A DNA stretch of 64,000 nt. Origin: Pseudomonas poae. Lineage in GTDB: Bacteria; Pseudomonadota; Gammaproteobacteria; Pseudomonadales; Pseudomonadaceae. Made by a program: the position numbers and the translations under genes. The notes beneath the pieces are model-generated. The model was not told the DNA's origin. It saw only the letters and a program-made list of their open reading frames with translations, and did not search any database. The first letter of the stretch is position 1, and each line of letters opens with the position of its first letter. Below, one piece after another: positions 16,549 to 25,567 of the stretch. The stretch covers positions 4,779,001-4,843,000 of the forward strand of contig CP110972.1 in the NCBI GenBank assembly GCA_028869255.1, read 5' to 3'.

Positions 16549-17715
16549 ATGATGGGCGAATTCGATACCATCCGACCTTACAACGACAGCGAAGTCCCGG
16601 CAGTGCTGGCACGTCTGTTCAGTGACAAGGCCTTTCTGGACATCCTGACCCACTTCCGCTTCCCGCGCTTTGCCGGCGCCCTGGGCTGGCTGCTCAAGCC
16701 GATGATTGCCCGCAAATTGCGCCGTGAGTTCGCCGGCGTCACCACCGTGGCTACCCTGCAGGACAAAGTCGAGTACTACGTCGACCACACCATCGACCGG
16801 GCGACCGACGGCGTCACCTACACCGGCGTCGAGCAACTCAAGTCCGGCACCGCCTACCTGTTTCTGGCCAACCACCGCGATATCGTGATGGACCCGGCCT
16901 TCGTCAACTACGCCGTCTACCACGCCGGCCTGCCGACGCCGCGTATCGCCATCGGCGACAACCTGCTGCAAAAGCCGTTTGTCAGCGACCTGATGCGCCT
17001 GAACAAGAGCTTTATCGTGCACCGCTCGATCACCGGGCGAAAGGAAAAGATGGCGGCGTTCAACCTGCTATCGGCCTACATCAACCATTCGATCCGCAAT
17101 GATTGCCAGTCGATCTGGATCGCCCAGGCCGAAGGCCGTGCCAAAGATGGCGATGATCGCACCGAGTCGGCGATCCTCAAGATGTTCCACGTCAGCCGCA
17201 AGGACGAGCCGTTTGCCGAGGTGATCCAGTCGCTGAACCTGACGCCGGTGTCCATCAGCTACGAGTACGACCCGTGCGATACCGCCAAGGCTCGCGAGTT
17301 GTACATCCGCGCTACCACAGGCACCTACAGCAAGGCACCGGGCGAGGATGACGTGAGCATCGCCCTTGGCATCACGGGCTACAAGGGCCGGGTGCACATC
17401 AACTTCGCGCCGCCGATTACCGAGCGTTTCGAAGACACCAAGCTGCTGGCGGTGGAAATGGACCGGCAGATTCTGGGCGGTTACCGGCTGTTCCCGGTGC
17501 ACTACCTGGCGTACCAGCAATGGAACGACGCCGACCCGCAATTGCAGGTGCCGAAGGCGGCTGACGTGTTCCCGGCCGATGAATTGGCCAAGGCGAAGGC
17601 AGAGTGGGAACGGCGCTTGAACGAATGCCCGGCCGAGCACCGGCCCTTTTTGGTGGTGCAATATGCAACGCCGGTGCGTAATCAGTATCGGGTTAAAGCA
17701 GGCATCCCCCTGTAA
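16549..17715 (+). CDS. PlsC-like 1-acyl-glycerol-3-phosphate acyltransferase family protein
   Basis: This 388-residue protein has the glycerolipid acyltransferase block I motif ANHRDIVMDPA (H-x4-D) near residue 105, with further blocks downstream including AQAEGRAKDG in the position of the usual EG motif. It is longer than classical PlsC and belongs to the larger Pseudomonas family with extra N- and C-terminal segments. It should transfer an acyl group to a lysophospholipid-type acceptor at the inner membrane. ATG codons occur at 16549 and 16552; either could be the start. It is monocistronic and ends at a REP pair. Confidence 0.8.
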   Translation: MMGEFDTIRPYNDSEVPAVLARLFSDKAFLDILTHFRFPRFAGALGWLLKPMIARKLRREFAGVTTVATLQDKVEYYVDHTIDRATDGVTYTGVEQLKSGTAYLFLANHRDIVMDPAFVNYAVYHAGLPTPRIAIGDNLLQKPFVSDLMRLNKSFIVHRSITGRKEKMAAFNLLSAYINHSIRNDCQSIWIAQAEGRAKDGDDRTESAILKMFHVSRKDEPFAEVIQSLNLTPVSISYEYDPCDTAKARELYIRATTGTYSKAPGEDDVSIALGITGYKGRVHINFAPPITERFEDTKLLAVEMDRQILGGYRLFPVHYLAYQQWNDADPQLQVPKAADVFPADELAKAKAEWERRLNECPAEHRPFLVVQYATPVRNQYRVKAGIPL

Positions 17716-17730
17716 ACACCGATCAAAAAA

Positions 17731-17817
17731 TGTGGGAGCGGGCTTGCCCGCGATGCAGACACCTCGGTGTATCAGTCACACCGAGGTGATGCTATCGCAG
17801 GCAAGCCTGCTCCCACA
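17731..17817. repeat. REP inverted pair (mixed arms)
   Basis: GTGGGAGCGGGCTTGCCCGC faces GCAGGCAAGCCTGCTCCCAC. The spacer itself contains a 10-bp stem (ACCTCGGTGT with ACACCGAGGT), making one long cruciform between two convergent genes. Confidence 0.88.
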
Positions 17818-17850
17818 CCAGCCTGCTTCCACAGTTATTCAGCGGTATTT

Positions 17851-18108
17851 TTAGAGGTGGGTGCTGAGCCAGGAAATGGCCAGCGCTAGCCCCAGGCAGG
17901 CGAACCCGATGCGGTAAGCCAGACGATGCGCCCGTTCGGTGCGCACATCCAGAAACAACATCGGCTGGTCGATCGCGCGGCTTTCGCTTTGTGCGGCCAG
18001 TTCGGCCATGGCGCGCTGTTCGCGCAGACGGGTAATAAACAACAGGGCCGCACCCGGGCAGGCCACTGATAAAGCCACAACATTGATCAATAGTGCGGGC
18101 AGCGCCAT
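17851..18108 (-). CDS. Small membrane protein of unknown function
   Basis: The product is 85 residues starting MALPALLINVVAL at 18108, preceded by a GAGG ribosome site. It has two hydrophobic segments, near residues 3-25 and 65-82, joined by a charged, Arg/Glu-rich loop. No family is recognised. The next upstream start (18153) would add a basic tail with no ribosome site. It sits between a REP pair and the divergent small gene at 18292. Confidence 0.6.
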   Translation of the reverse strand: MALPALLINVVALSVACPGAALLFITRLREQRAMAELAAQSESRAIDQPMLFLDVRTERAHRLAYRIGFACLGLALAISWLSTHL

Positions 18109-18291
18109 CGCAAACCTCGGTAAAACAGTGTTTTGGTATCGATTCAGATACAAACCTGAACGATAGTGGCCTCCGGCGCCGCAAACGCTCCCTCCCCCAA
18201 TGACGGTTAATGTATCCAGTAATTTACGCCGTCACCTGAACGTCACCTTAACAAGCCACTCTGTTGCCCTTCGATCGTTCGGGAGCTTGTC

Positions 18292-18501
18292 ATGCTGCAC
18301 GCGCACAACCAGGATCGGCTGTATCTGATAGCCCCAAGCGATGAGCAAGAGGCGCTGATCGGCGGCCTGGCGTTTAACGTTCAGGACCGCCACTGGCTGG
18401 TGTATTGCGCCCTTGGCGGGCACCAGCACGCGGACCTGCCGGAGGCCGATCTGTTGACGGGGGTCAGCCTGCTGGATTTCTGTATCGACACGGCGGCGTG
18501 A
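18292..18501 (+). CDS. Hypothetical protein, 69 residues
   Basis: The ATG follows a GGGAG ribosome site at 7 bases. The product is soluble, acidic, with several His and aromatic residues, and no membrane segment or known motif. A strong bidirectional terminator begins 15 bp after its stop, which supports it being an expressed gene. Function unknown. Confidence 0.6.
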   Translation: MLHAHNQDRLYLIAPSDEQEALIGGLAFNVQDRHWLVYCALGGHQHADLPEADLLTGVSLLDFCIDTAA

Positions 18502-18515
18502 AACTGAAGACGAAA

Positions 18516-18547
18516 AAAAGCCGGGCTCATCACTGAGCCCGGCTTTT
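18516..18547. terminator. Bidirectional intrinsic terminator
   Basis: AAAAGCCGGGCTC and GAGCCCGGCTTTT form a stem of about 12 bp with A and T tracts on either side. It serves both the small gene ending at 18501 and the convergent yajG gene ending at 18569. Confidence 0.9.
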
Positions 18548-18568
18548 CTTGTAAAGCGCTTTAAGCGG

Positions 18569-19153
18569 TTATTGCGAGCTGAGCAATGAACCGATGCTTG
18601 GGTCTTTGAACAGGCGGGTCAAGGCGTCACTCAGCACGTCGCTGACCAGCTTGGTGTTGGTTTCCTGGTTCGGCGACATGCCGAAGCGCTGGTTGAGCGA
18701 AGCACCATAGCGGCCGCTGTAGCGACGGGTACCGGCGGTGACGTCGGACTTGAACGTCGCGCCGATGGACGCTTCAGTCACATACAAACCTTCTTTGGGC
18801 GACTGGTATTTCAGCTCGGCCAGGGTGATGGTCAACTGCGGCGCGCCCGGCGAGTTGGCCGGGGTGAAGCCCAACAGGCGTACGGCAGCTTCGGCCTGGG
18901 CCTGCAGCTTGGGCAGCACGTCCTGAGCATTTACCGAGACCAGCGCGGTTTCAGGGTAAAGACCGCCACGGGAACCCAATGTTGGCGACGGACGACCATC
19001 CACCACACGCACCGACACCGGCTGGCCATGCCCCACCGGGGCCAACTGCGTGGTGATCTTCGGTTCAGGGCTCAGTTGTTGCGGGCTGTTGGCGCAGCCA
19101 ACCAGGGTCAAGCTGGTCACAGTGATCAAACCGAACAACAGGCGTTGCAACAT
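18569..19153 (-). CDS. YajG family lipoprotein
   Basis: This 194-residue lipoprotein has a signal ending in TLVGC (Cys20), then a mature domain matching the YajG family, with the DGRPSPTLGSRGG segment and a C-terminal LSDALTRLFKDPSIGSLL. E. coli YajG is an outer-membrane-anchored lipoprotein encoded near ampG; its biochemical role is not established. The start at 19153 gives a perfect lipobox and an AGAGAAG ribosome site; further upstream in-frame codons are ignored. It is divergent from the small gene at 19348. Confidence 0.8.
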   Translation of the reverse strand: MLQRLLFGLITVTSLTLVGCANSPQQLSPEPKITTQLAPVGHGQPVSVRVVDGRPSPTLGSRGGLYPETALVSVNAQDVLPKLQAQAEAAVRLLGFTPANSPGAPQLTITLAELKYQSPKEGLYVTEASIGATFKSDVTAGTRRYSGRYGASLNQRFGMSPNQETNTKLVSDVLSDALTRLFKDPSIGSLLSSQ

Positions 19154-19263
19154 GCTCTTCTCTCCAGAAATCAGGTACCGACAGGCCGGCAGTATAGCGG
19201 GGCGCCACTGCAGGGAACTAGCGGCAGTTACAACCTGTGACCTGTTGCCCGGACAGCGGTTCG

Positions 19264-19292
19264 ATGTAACCCAGATGTCACAGCCGTTACAT
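19264..19292. promoter_or_regulatory. Operator-like dyad between divergent genes
   Basis: ATGTAAC (19264-19270) and GTTACAT (19286-19292) are exact inverted copies 15 bp apart. They lie in the divergent region between yajG and the small gene at 19348. The regulator is unknown. Confidence 0.3.
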
Positions 19293-19347
19293 GGGCTCGT
19301 CATCCCGGGCAGGCATGCTTGGCTCCAATCTCAGGAGGTTGATCGCC

Positions 19348-19581
19348 ATGCATTTTCTCTGGTCGCTGTTTACGCGCAAGCCCGCCCTTCGCCAGTTCGC
19401 CCTGCTGGATGCGCAAGGTCGCTGCCAGGCATTCAAAGAGTGCTGCCAGCCTCCCGTGGGCGAGGGCTGGGTGGAAATCGAAGAAATTCGCCTGAGCTGG
19501 ATGCACCGCCCGCTGCCGGCCAGTGCGCGGGTAAGCCCACGCCCGGTGCGGTCGCCGCGTCACCAGCCGTTGGCCGCCTGA
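19348..19581 (+). CDS. Hypothetical protein, 77 residues
   Basis: The ATG follows a strong AGGAGG ribosome site at 9 bases. The product begins with a short hydrophobic/aromatic segment (MHFLWSLF), contains a CxxxxCC pattern near residues 26-33, and ends in a basic Pro/Arg-rich tail. No family is recognised. An in-frame start at 19291 lacks a ribosome site. Confidence 0.55.
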   Translation: MHFLWSLFTRKPALRQFALLDAQGRCQAFKECCQPPVGEGWVEIEEIRLSWMHRPLPASARVSPRPVRSPRHQPLAA

Positions 19582-19639
19582 CCGAACACCTAATAAAAGT
19601 CATAAAACACGCCCATTTCCTTGGCGTTCTTCGCTACAA

Positions 19640-19904
19640 TCTCCCCCCGATTATAAGGACGTCTCCTGATCGGGCCTCGCAGCATCGTTAATGCCTCGGT
19701 ATTAACCCCCAAGAATCGCCCACAGAGAGCCGCCCACACAGATCGAGTGAAGCTGGCGCGCTTGCTGTTTTCTTTGCAAACCACCCCTCTTTACCGAATC
19801 TGCCAGAGCTGCCATTGCGCTCGGCCACTTGAGTTGTTTGCCCGTTTTGCCGCGTGTCGGTAAAGGTTTGTGGGCCAGGTGCCAGGCTGAGGCAGCCCTT
19901 TTTT
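19640..19904 (+). ncRNA. Candidate structured RNA or attenuated leader upstream of mqo
   Basis: No convincing ORF occupies this stretch. It contains an 8-bp hairpin with a CTCG loop (GTTAATGC 19687-19694 with GTATTAAC 19699-19706). A long helix follows: CAAACC (19777-19782) and TTTACCGA (19790-19797) pair with TCGGTAAA (19857-19864) and GGTTTG (19865-19870). It ends in GGCTG-AGG-CAGCC followed by a run of six T (19899-19904), an intrinsic terminator. A TACAAT at 19635 could be a -10 element. It does not match an RNA family known to me. Confidence 0.35.
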
Positions 19905-20308
19905 GAGGTTCACGTCTTCAAAAGAGCGTGAAAAAACGGGTTTTCACAACTTCACAAGAGTGTGGCGAGCAAATGAATAGTTTGGCGTTTGTACAAGCAC
20001 CATCAGCGTCTGGAACAGCCCAACCACACAGGACCGAGCACGCCTCAAAAACCGGAGCTTGAGCCTGTCCGCTACGGATTGGTTGCACGAATCGCACGCT
20101 TTGACCATAAGTCGAATTGCCACAGGCGCCCATGAATGCGTTCATAGGCAGATTAGCCCGGCAGGAAGCGTGTGCTGAAGTTGCAAAGAATTGCGAAACG
20201 GACATGGCGATCCTGGCCATGGGTAATCTGGGGCAACACGTGAACCGCCCCGTCACTCCTGGCAGCCATGCCGTCAATTTGGTGCTGCAGATTTTGGAGA
20301 CGCGTTAA
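19905..20308 (+). other. Long mqo leader region without a gene
   Basis: About 400 bp between the terminator at 19904 and mqo hold no supported gene. Three hairpins are visible: GTGAAAA with TTTTCAC (19928-19947), a stem around ATGAA-TGCG-TTCAT (20128-20149) and CATGGC with GCCATG (20203-20221). The region probably contains the mqo promoter and a long structured 5' leader; no strong -35/-10 pair is seen. Confidence 0.45.
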
Positions 20309-21817
20309 ATGGCGCATAACGAAGCAGTCGACGTAGTACTGGTAGGGGCCGGCATCATGAGTGCCACCCTGGCCGTATTGCTCAAAGAGCTCGACCCCGG
20401 CCTCAAGCTGGAAGTCGTTGAGCTGATGGATTCGGGTGCCGCGGAAAGTTCCAACCCGTGGAACAACGCCGGTACCGGCCACGCCGGGCTGTGTGAGCTG
20501 AACTACACGCCCCAGGCCGCCGATGGCTCCATCGACATCAAGAAAGCCGTGCACATCAACACCCAGTTCGAGGTATCGAAGCAGTTCTGGGCGTACCTGA
20601 CCAAAAAGGGCACCTTCGGCTCGTCCAAATCCTTCATCAGCCCGGTGCCGCACCTGAGCTTCGTGCAGGGCGAAAAAGGCGTGGACTTCCTCAAGAAGCG
20701 CTTTGAATCCCTTAGCCAGCACCATGCGTTTTCGGACATGCACTACACCGAAGACCGCAATGAGATGGCCGAGTGGATGCCGCTGATGATGCCGGGCCGT
20801 CCGCTCGACGAAAAAATCGCCGCCACCCGCGTGATGAACGGCACGGACGTCAACTTCGGCGCGCTGACCAACCAGTTGCTCTCGCACCTGACCAGCTCGC
20901 CGGACGCCCAGATCAAGTACAGCAAGCGCGTCACCGGCCTCAAGCGTAACGGCGCCGGCTGGACCGTAAGCATCAAGGACGTCAACAGCGGCAACAGCCG
21001 CGAAGTGGACGCCAAGTTCGTGTTCCTCGGCGCCGGTGGCGCGGCCCTGCCGCTGCTGCAAGCCTCGGGCATCGAAGAAAGCAAAGGCTTTGGCGGCTTC
21101 CCGGTAAGTGGCCAATGGCTGCGCTGCGACAACCCGGAAGTGGTCAAGCACCACCAGGCCAAGGTCTACAGCCAGGCCGCCGTGGGTTCGCCACCGATGT
21201 CCGTGCCGCACCTGGACACCCGCGTGGTGGATGGCAAGAAGTCCCTGCTGTTCGGGCCGTACGCCGGATTCACCACCAAGTTCCTCAAGCACGGCTCGTT
21301 CCTCGATTTGCCGCTGTCGATTCGCGCCGGCAACATCGGCCCGATGCTGGCCGTAGCCCGCGACAACATGGACCTGACCAAGTACCTGGTCAGCGAAGTG
21401 CGCCAATCCATGGAGCAGCGCCTGGAATCCCTGCGCCGCTTCTACCCCGAGGCGAAAGCCGAAGACTGGCGCCTGGAAGTGGCCGGCCAACGGGTGCAGA
21501 TCATCAAGAAAGACCCGAAAAAAGGCGGCGTGCTGCAATTCGGCACCGAGCTGGTCGCGGCCAAAGACGGCTCACTCGCCGCCCTGCTGGGCGCGTCCCC
21601 GGGTGCTTCGGTGACCGTGTCGATCATGCTGGAACTGATCGAGCGCTGCTTCCCGGGCAAGGCTGCCGGTGAGTGGGCAGCCAAGCTGCACGAGATCTTC
21701 CCGGCGCGTGAAAAGGTCCTGGAGACCGATGCCGAGCTGTATCGCAAGATCAACGCGCAGAACAACATCAGCCTGGAGCTGGTTGAACCTGCCGCCGAGA
21801 CCGAGAGCTACGCTTGA
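20309..21817 (+). CDS. mqo: Malate:quinone oxidoreductase
   Basis: This 502-residue FAD enzyme oxidises malate to oxaloacetate and passes electrons to the quinone pool at the inner-membrane face, serving the TCA cycle in pseudomonads. Evidence is the N-terminal FAD motif [15 protein letters not shown], the MQO-typical [14 protein letters not shown], and the C-terminal [18 protein letters not shown]. Length is normal. The GGAG ribosome site lies about 11 bp before the ATG. The gene has an unusually long upstream noncoding region and its own strong terminator. Gene order with the following small gene, hpt, upp and uraA resembles the mqoB region of P. aeruginosa. Confidence 0.95.
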   Translation: MAHNEAVDVVLVGAGIMSATLAVLLKELDPGLKLEVVELMDSGAAESSNPWNNAGTGHAGLCELNYTPQAADGSIDIKKAVHINTQFEVSKQFWAYLTKKGTFGSSKSFISPVPHLSFVQGEKGVDFLKKRFESLSQHHAFSDMHYTEDRNEMAEWMPLMMPGRPLDEKIAATRVMNGTDVNFGALTNQLLSHLTSSPDAQIKYSKRVTGLKRNGAGWTVSIKDVNSGNSREVDAKFVFLGAGGAALPLLQASGIEESKGFGGFPVSGQWLRCDNPEVVKHHQAKVYSQAAVGSPPMSVPHLDTRVVDGKKSLLFGPYAGFTTKFLKHGSFLDLPLSIRAGNIGPMLAVARDNMDLTKYLVSEVRQSMEQRLESLRRFYPEAKAEDWRLEVAGQRVQIIKKDPKKGGVLQFGTELVAAKDGSLAALLGASPGASVTVSIMLELIERCFPGKAAGEWAAKLHEIFPAREKVLETDAELYRKINAQNNISLELVEPAAETESYA

Positions 21818-21831
21818 GGCGGTGACGCCAT

Positions 21832-21872
21832 AAAAAACGCCCCGCTCTCGTGATGAGAACGGGGCGTTTTTT
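21832..21872. terminator. Bidirectional intrinsic terminator after mqo
   Basis: AAAAAACGCCCCG and CGGGGCGTTTTTT form a 13-bp stem ending in a T run. It lies between mqo and the convergent small gene ending at 21885. Confidence 0.92.
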
Positions 21873-21884
21873 TGTCTCGGATAA

Positions 21885-22172
21885 TCAGCCGCGAGCTTTT
21901 TCGATCAACTCGATGTACTCGTCCGCGTTGCGCTGGTCCTTGATCAGATCCACGAAGGTCTGGCCGTGCTCATCCTTGCCATCCAGGTCCAGGCCGGCGT
22001 CCTTGAAAAAGCCCAGGAACCGCTCAAAATCGTCGATACGCAGGCCACGGTAGGCTTTGATCAGTTTGTGCAGGGAGGGTGAAGTCGCGTCAACCGGCTC
22101 GAAGTCCAGGAACAACTTGATCTGATCGTCGCCGATCTCGTCACCAATCACCTGTTTCTTATCTTTACGCAT
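21885..22172 (-). CDS. PA4642 family protein
   Basis: This 95-residue protein is acidic and helical with no membrane segment; it contains the segments DFEPVDATSPSLHKLIKAYRGL and GQTFVDLIKDQRNADEY. It resembles the conserved Pseudomonas family typified by PA4642, which sits next to mqoB in P. aeruginosa as here. Function unknown. It has its own start codon context and shares the terminator with mqo. Confidence 0.8.
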   Translation of the reverse strand: MRKDKKQVIGDEIGDDQIKLFLDFEPVDATSPSLHKLIKAYRGLRIDDFERFLGFFKDAGLDLDGKDEHGQTFVDLIKDQRNADEYIELIEKARG

Positions 22173-22255
22173 TACCGACTCCAGCCTGCAGACATTTACA
22201 CGGGAAACGCAGTTTACCTGCGGTGTACCGGCTTCGAAAGCAGCATGAGCTCAAT

Positions 22256-22340
22256 GTGGGAGCTGGCTTGCCTGCGATGGTATCGCCCTGGTATTGCTGA
22301 TGGACCGAGTTGACCGCATCGCAGGCAAGCCAGCTCCCAC
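22256..22340. repeat. REP inverted pair (GCTGGCTTGCCTGCGATG type)
   Basis: GTGGGAGCTGGCTTGCCTGC (from 22256) and its exact complement (ending 22340) form 24-base arms around a 37-base spacer. It is located between the PA4642-family gene start and the end of the next minus-strand gene. Confidence 0.9.
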
Positions 22341-22363
22341 CTTTTGATCTTCCGCGCACCTCG

Positions 22364-22849
22364 TTACTTGGAACGCACAGCCCCAGTGTGCAAGTCCGCC
22401 CAGATATGCCCGTTGGCATAACTCAGGAACTGCACATACACCGTGTCGTTGCGCAGCAGGTCGACGATCACGCGGTACTGCGTCATCGGGTAGGACAAGG
22501 TCAGGGTTTTGCTGTTGTCGTCGAATACTGGCTTTTTCAGGCTTTTGCTTTCGGCATCGAAATTGAGCACCACCTGGGCAATGCTCGCGCCTTTGTTCAG
22601 GGACTTGCCCTTGAGGCGGATCATCAACGGCGAGGTCACCGGGATCGGCTGCTGGTTGGACTGGCGCTGGTTACCCACCACCACCGCGTACTCGGTGACT
22701 TGCAGCAGTTGTTGCTGGTCCGGGGTTTCGGCGCGCAGGGTCAGGTCGTCCGAGGGCAGGAACTGGCTGTGCATCGGTGCGGGGGCCGCAGCCAGGGGCA
22801 AACTGAGAATCAACGCCAGGGCGGCGCAAGTGCGAGTCAACAGGCTCAT
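22364..22849 (-). CDS. Secreted protein of unknown function (PA4644-like position)
   Basis: The product is 161 residues with a Sec signal peptide (cleavage after LPLAAA), starting at 22849. The mature part is beta-rich with QQLLQVTEYAVVVGNQRQSNQQPIPVTSPLMIRL as a central block (positions about 45-80), and no Cys or catalytic motif is seen. It sits between the mqo side genes and hpt, where P. aeruginosa also has an uncharacterised exported protein. An upstream in-frame start at 22939 would add a non-signal extension and is rejected. Confidence 0.7.
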   Translation of the reverse strand: MSLLTRTCAALALILSLPLAAAPAPMHSQFLPSDDLTLRAETPDQQQLLQVTEYAVVVGNQRQSNQQPIPVTSPLMIRLKGKSLNKGASIAQVVLNFDAESKSLKKPVFDDNSKTLTLSYPMTQYRVIVDLLRNDTVYVQFLSYANGHIWADLHTGAVRSK

Positions 22850-22910
22850 GAACAGCTCCAGACGCAGGGGCCAAGCACGATAGCATGACAACCCTGCGCC
22901 TGAATCCTGC

Positions 22911-23468
22911 TTACATCCCTTTGACGGCGAAGATCCCATTGGCGTTGCGCCAGTAGCCTTTGTAGTCCATGCCGTAACCGAAGATGTAGCGGTCGATGCA
23001 CGGCAGGCCGACGTAATCGGCTTTCAGGTCCGGGCGGGCCTTGCGGTCGTGGTCTTTGTCGATCAGCACGGCGGTGTGCACTTTGCGTGCGCCGGCGTGT
23101 TTGCAGAAGTCGATGATCGCACCCAGGGTGTGACCTTCATCGAGGATGTCGTCGATGATCAGCACGTCGCGGTCGATGAACGAGACTTCCGGCTTGGCTT
23201 TCCAGAACAGGTCGCCGCCAGTGGTTTCGTTACGATAACGAGTGGCGTGCAGGTAGGAAGCTTCCAGCGGGAACTGCAGATGGGTCAGCAATTTGCCGGC
23301 GAAAATCAGGCCGCCATTCATCACGCAGAAGACTACCGGGTTGGTCTCGGCCATTTCACGGGTGATGTGAGCGCCGACCTTCGCGATCGCCTCTTCGACT
23401 TGCGCTTCGGTGTACAGGCAGTCAGCCTCGCGCATGATTTGACGGATATGCTCGAGATCAGCGGACAT
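22911..23468 (-). CDS. hpt: Hypoxanthine-guanine phosphoribosyltransferase
   Basis: This 185-residue enzyme salvages hypoxanthine or guanine with PRPP to give IMP or GMP. The PRPP-binding motif is VLIIDDILDEGHTLG, and the flanking ARPDLKADYVGL segment is the purine-site loop region. The start at 23468 (MSADLEHIRQ) fits the family. It is divergent from the uracil phosphoribosyltransferase gene, so purine and pyrimidine salvage genes share one 164-bp control region. Closest resemblance is to the Pseudomonas hypoxanthine phosphoribosyltransferase PA4645. Confidence 0.92.
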   Translation of the reverse strand: MSADLEHIRQIMREADCLYTEAQVEEAIAKVGAHITREMAETNPVVFCVMNGGLIFAGKLLTHLQFPLEASYLHATRYRNETTGGDLFWKAKPEVSFIDRDVLIIDDILDEGHTLGAIIDFCKHAGARKVHTAVLIDKDHDRKARPDLKADYVGLPCIDRYIFGYGMDYKGYWRNANGIFAVKGM

Positions 23469-23632
23469 GGCGCTCTCCAAGGGGGTGCTGTGGCAAGAAA
23501 AGCGGGCAAAGGTACGCATGTGAGGGGCAACGATCAAGCCTTAATGGACTAACGTACTAGATGTCTATAGGACAACACCCTCGGATAGATTAATCTAGGC
23601 CGGTTTTTTTGCCCGCCGCCGGAGCCTTTCCC

Positions 23633-24271
23633 ATGCCCACTCGCGAGATCCGCCACCCGCTGATCCGACACAAACTCGGCCTTATGCGCCGTGCCGACAT
23701 CAGCACGAAGAATTTCCGTGAGCTTGCTCAGGAAGTTGGAGCGCTGCTCACTTACGAAGCCACCAAAGATCTGCCCCTGGAAAACTACGAGATCCCCGGT
23801 TGGGCCGGTCCCGTGCAGGTGGAGAAAATTGCCGGTAAGAAAATCACCGTAGTGCCAATTCTGCGCGCCGGCATTGGCATGCTCGAAGGCGTGCTCAGCC
23901 TGATCCCGGGCGCCAAAGTCAGCGCCGTCGGCGTGGCCCGCAATGAAGAAACGTTGCAGGCGCACACCTACCTGGAAAAACTCGTCCCGGAAATCAACGA
24001 ACGCCTGGCCATGATCATCGACCCGATGCTCGCCACCGGCAGTTCCATGGTTGCCACCATCGACCTGCTCAAAAAGGCCGGTTGCAAGGATATCCGCGCC
24101 ATGGTGCTGGTCGCCGCACCCGAAGGCATCGCCGCCGTCGAGAAGGCCCACCCGGATGTGCAGATCTATACCGCATCCATCGATGAGCGCCTGAACGAAC
24201 ACGGCTACATCATCCCTGGCCTGGGCGATGCGGGTGACAAGATCTTCGGCACCAAGCAGAAGGACGCGTGA
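23633..24271 (+). CDS. upp: Uracil phosphoribosyltransferase
   Basis: This 212-residue enzyme converts uracil and PRPP to UMP. The PRPP motif [13 protein letters not shown] and the uracil-binding C-terminal [16 protein letters not shown] are both present. The start is the [10 protein letters not shown] methionine at 23633, which gives the usual family length; an in-frame codon at 23609 lacks support. The uracil permease gene starts 2 bp after this stop, so uptake and salvage are coupled in one operon. Confidence 0.95.
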   Translation: MPTREIRHPLIRHKLGLMRRADISTKNFRELAQEVGALLTYEATKDLPLENYEIPGWAGPVQVEKIAGKKITVVPILRAGIGMLEGVLSLIPGAKVSAVGVARNEETLQAHTYLEKLVPEINERLAMIIDPMLATGSSMVATIDLLKKAGCKDIRAMVLVAAPEGIAAVEKAHPDVQIYTASIDERLNEHGYIIPGLGDAGDKIFGTKQKDA

Positions 24272-24273
24272 GC

Positions 24274-25548
24274 ATGCAGGACGAATTCAACGACCCGCTT
24301 TGGCGCCAGATCCTGTCTGGCGCACAGATGCTCTTCGTAGCATTTGGCGCGCTGGTGTTGATGCCACTGATCACAGGTCTTGATCCAAACGTTGCACTGT
24401 TTACCGCGGGGCTGGGCACGTTGCTGTTCCAATTGGTCACCGGGCGGCAGGTGCCGGTGTTCCTGGCGTCGAGCTTTGCCTTTATCACCCCGATCATTCT
24501 CGCCAAGCAGCAGTTCGGCCTGGCGGCGACCATGGGTGGGGTGATGGCGGCCGGTTTCGTTTACACCTTCCTCGGCGCTGCAGTGAAGATCAAAGGCACC
24601 GGGTTTATCGACCGGCTGCTGCCGCCGGTGGTGATCGGGCCGGTGATCATTTCCATCGGCCTGGCCATGGCGCCGATTGCCGCGAATATGGCGATGGGCA
24701 AGTCCGGCGACGGCGCCGAGCTGATCCATTACCAGACCGCGATGCTGATCTCGATGCCGGCGCTGCTGACCACGCTGATCGTGGCGGTGTTCGGCAAGGG
24801 CATCTTCCGCCTGGTGCCGATCATCTCCGGCGTGCTGGTGGGCTTTGCCATGTCGTTCTACTTTGGCGTGGTCGACACGGCGAAGATCGCCGCCGCACCG
24901 TGGTTCGCCCTGCCCCACTTCACCGCGCCGGAGTTCAACTGGCAGGCGATCCTGTTTATCGTCCCGGTGGCCCTGGCCCCGGCGATCGAACATATCGGTG
25001 GTGTGATTGCAGTGGGCAGCGTGACCGGTCGCGACTACCTGAAGAAGCCCGGCCTGCACCGCACCCTGCTGGGTGACGGGATTGCCACCACGGCTGCCGG
25101 CCTGTTTGGCGGCCCGCCGAACACCACCTACGCCGAGGTGACTGGCGCGGTGATGCTGACCAAGAACTACAACCCGAAAATCATGACCTGGGCAGCGGTG
25201 TTTGCCATCAGCCTGGCGTTTATCGGTAAGTTCGGCGCACTGCTGCAAAGCATCCCGGTGCCGGTGATGGGCGGGATTCTGTGCCTGCTGTTCGGCTCGA
25301 TTGCGGCTGTCGGCATGAACACGCTGATCCGCCACAAGATCGACCTGGGTGAGGCGCGCAATCTGGTGATTGTGTCGGTGACCCTGGTGTTCGGGATTGG
25401 CGGCGTGCTGGTGGGTACCGGCACCGGCCCGGATGATTTCGGCCTGAAGGGCATCGCCCTGTGTGCGGTGGTAGCGATTGGTTTGAACCTGCTGCTGCCG
25501 GGCAATGATGGCTGGAAGAACAAGAAGCCGGATGAGCCGTTGCTGTAA
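24274..25548 (+). CDS. uraA: Uracil permease (NCS2 family)
   Basis: This 424-residue protein has about 12-14 hydrophobic segments and the NCS2 motifs EHIGGVIAVG and NTTYAEVTGAVMLT, which hold conserved substrate and proton residues. It imports uracil with protons for the phosphoribosyltransferase encoded just upstream. ATG 24274 follows AAGGA at good spacing; a GTG at 24268 overlapping the upp stop is the alternative. A REP pair follows and separates it from hisC. Confidence 0.92.
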   Translation: MQDEFNDPLWRQILSGAQMLFVAFGALVLMPLITGLDPNVALFTAGLGTLLFQLVTGRQVPVFLASSFAFITPIILAKQQFGLAATMGGVMAAGFVYTFLGAAVKIKGTGFIDRLLPPVVIGPVIISIGLAMAPIAANMAMGKSGDGAELIHYQTAMLISMPALLTTLIVAVFGKGIFRLVPIISGVLVGFAMSFYFGVVDTAKIAAAPWFALPHFTAPEFNWQAILFIVPVALAPAIEHIGGVIAVGSVTGRDYLKKPGLHRTLLGDGIATTAAGLFGGPPNTTYAEVTGAVMLTKNYNPKIMTWAAVFAISLAFIGKFGALLQSIPVPVMGGILCLLFGSIAAVGMNTLIRHKIDLGEARNLVIVSVTLVFGIGGVLVGTGTGPDDFGLKGIALCAVVAIGLNLLLPGNDGWKNKKPDEPLL

Positions 25549-25567
25549 TTAACGCCGCAAAACCAAT

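Noticed and set aside
19590..20308. Short frames upstream of mqo on both strands
   Set aside because: Their translations have no domain, no ribosome site and biased composition; the region is better explained by RNA structure and regulation.
20153..21538. Long open frame antisense to mqo, and similar frames opposite uraA, hisD, murA, gatB, the dehydrogenase gene and DUF1329
   Set aside because: These are shadow frames of high-GC genes: low-complexity His/Arg/Gly-rich translations, no ribosome site and no family resemblance, while the opposite strand encodes a clear conserved protein.
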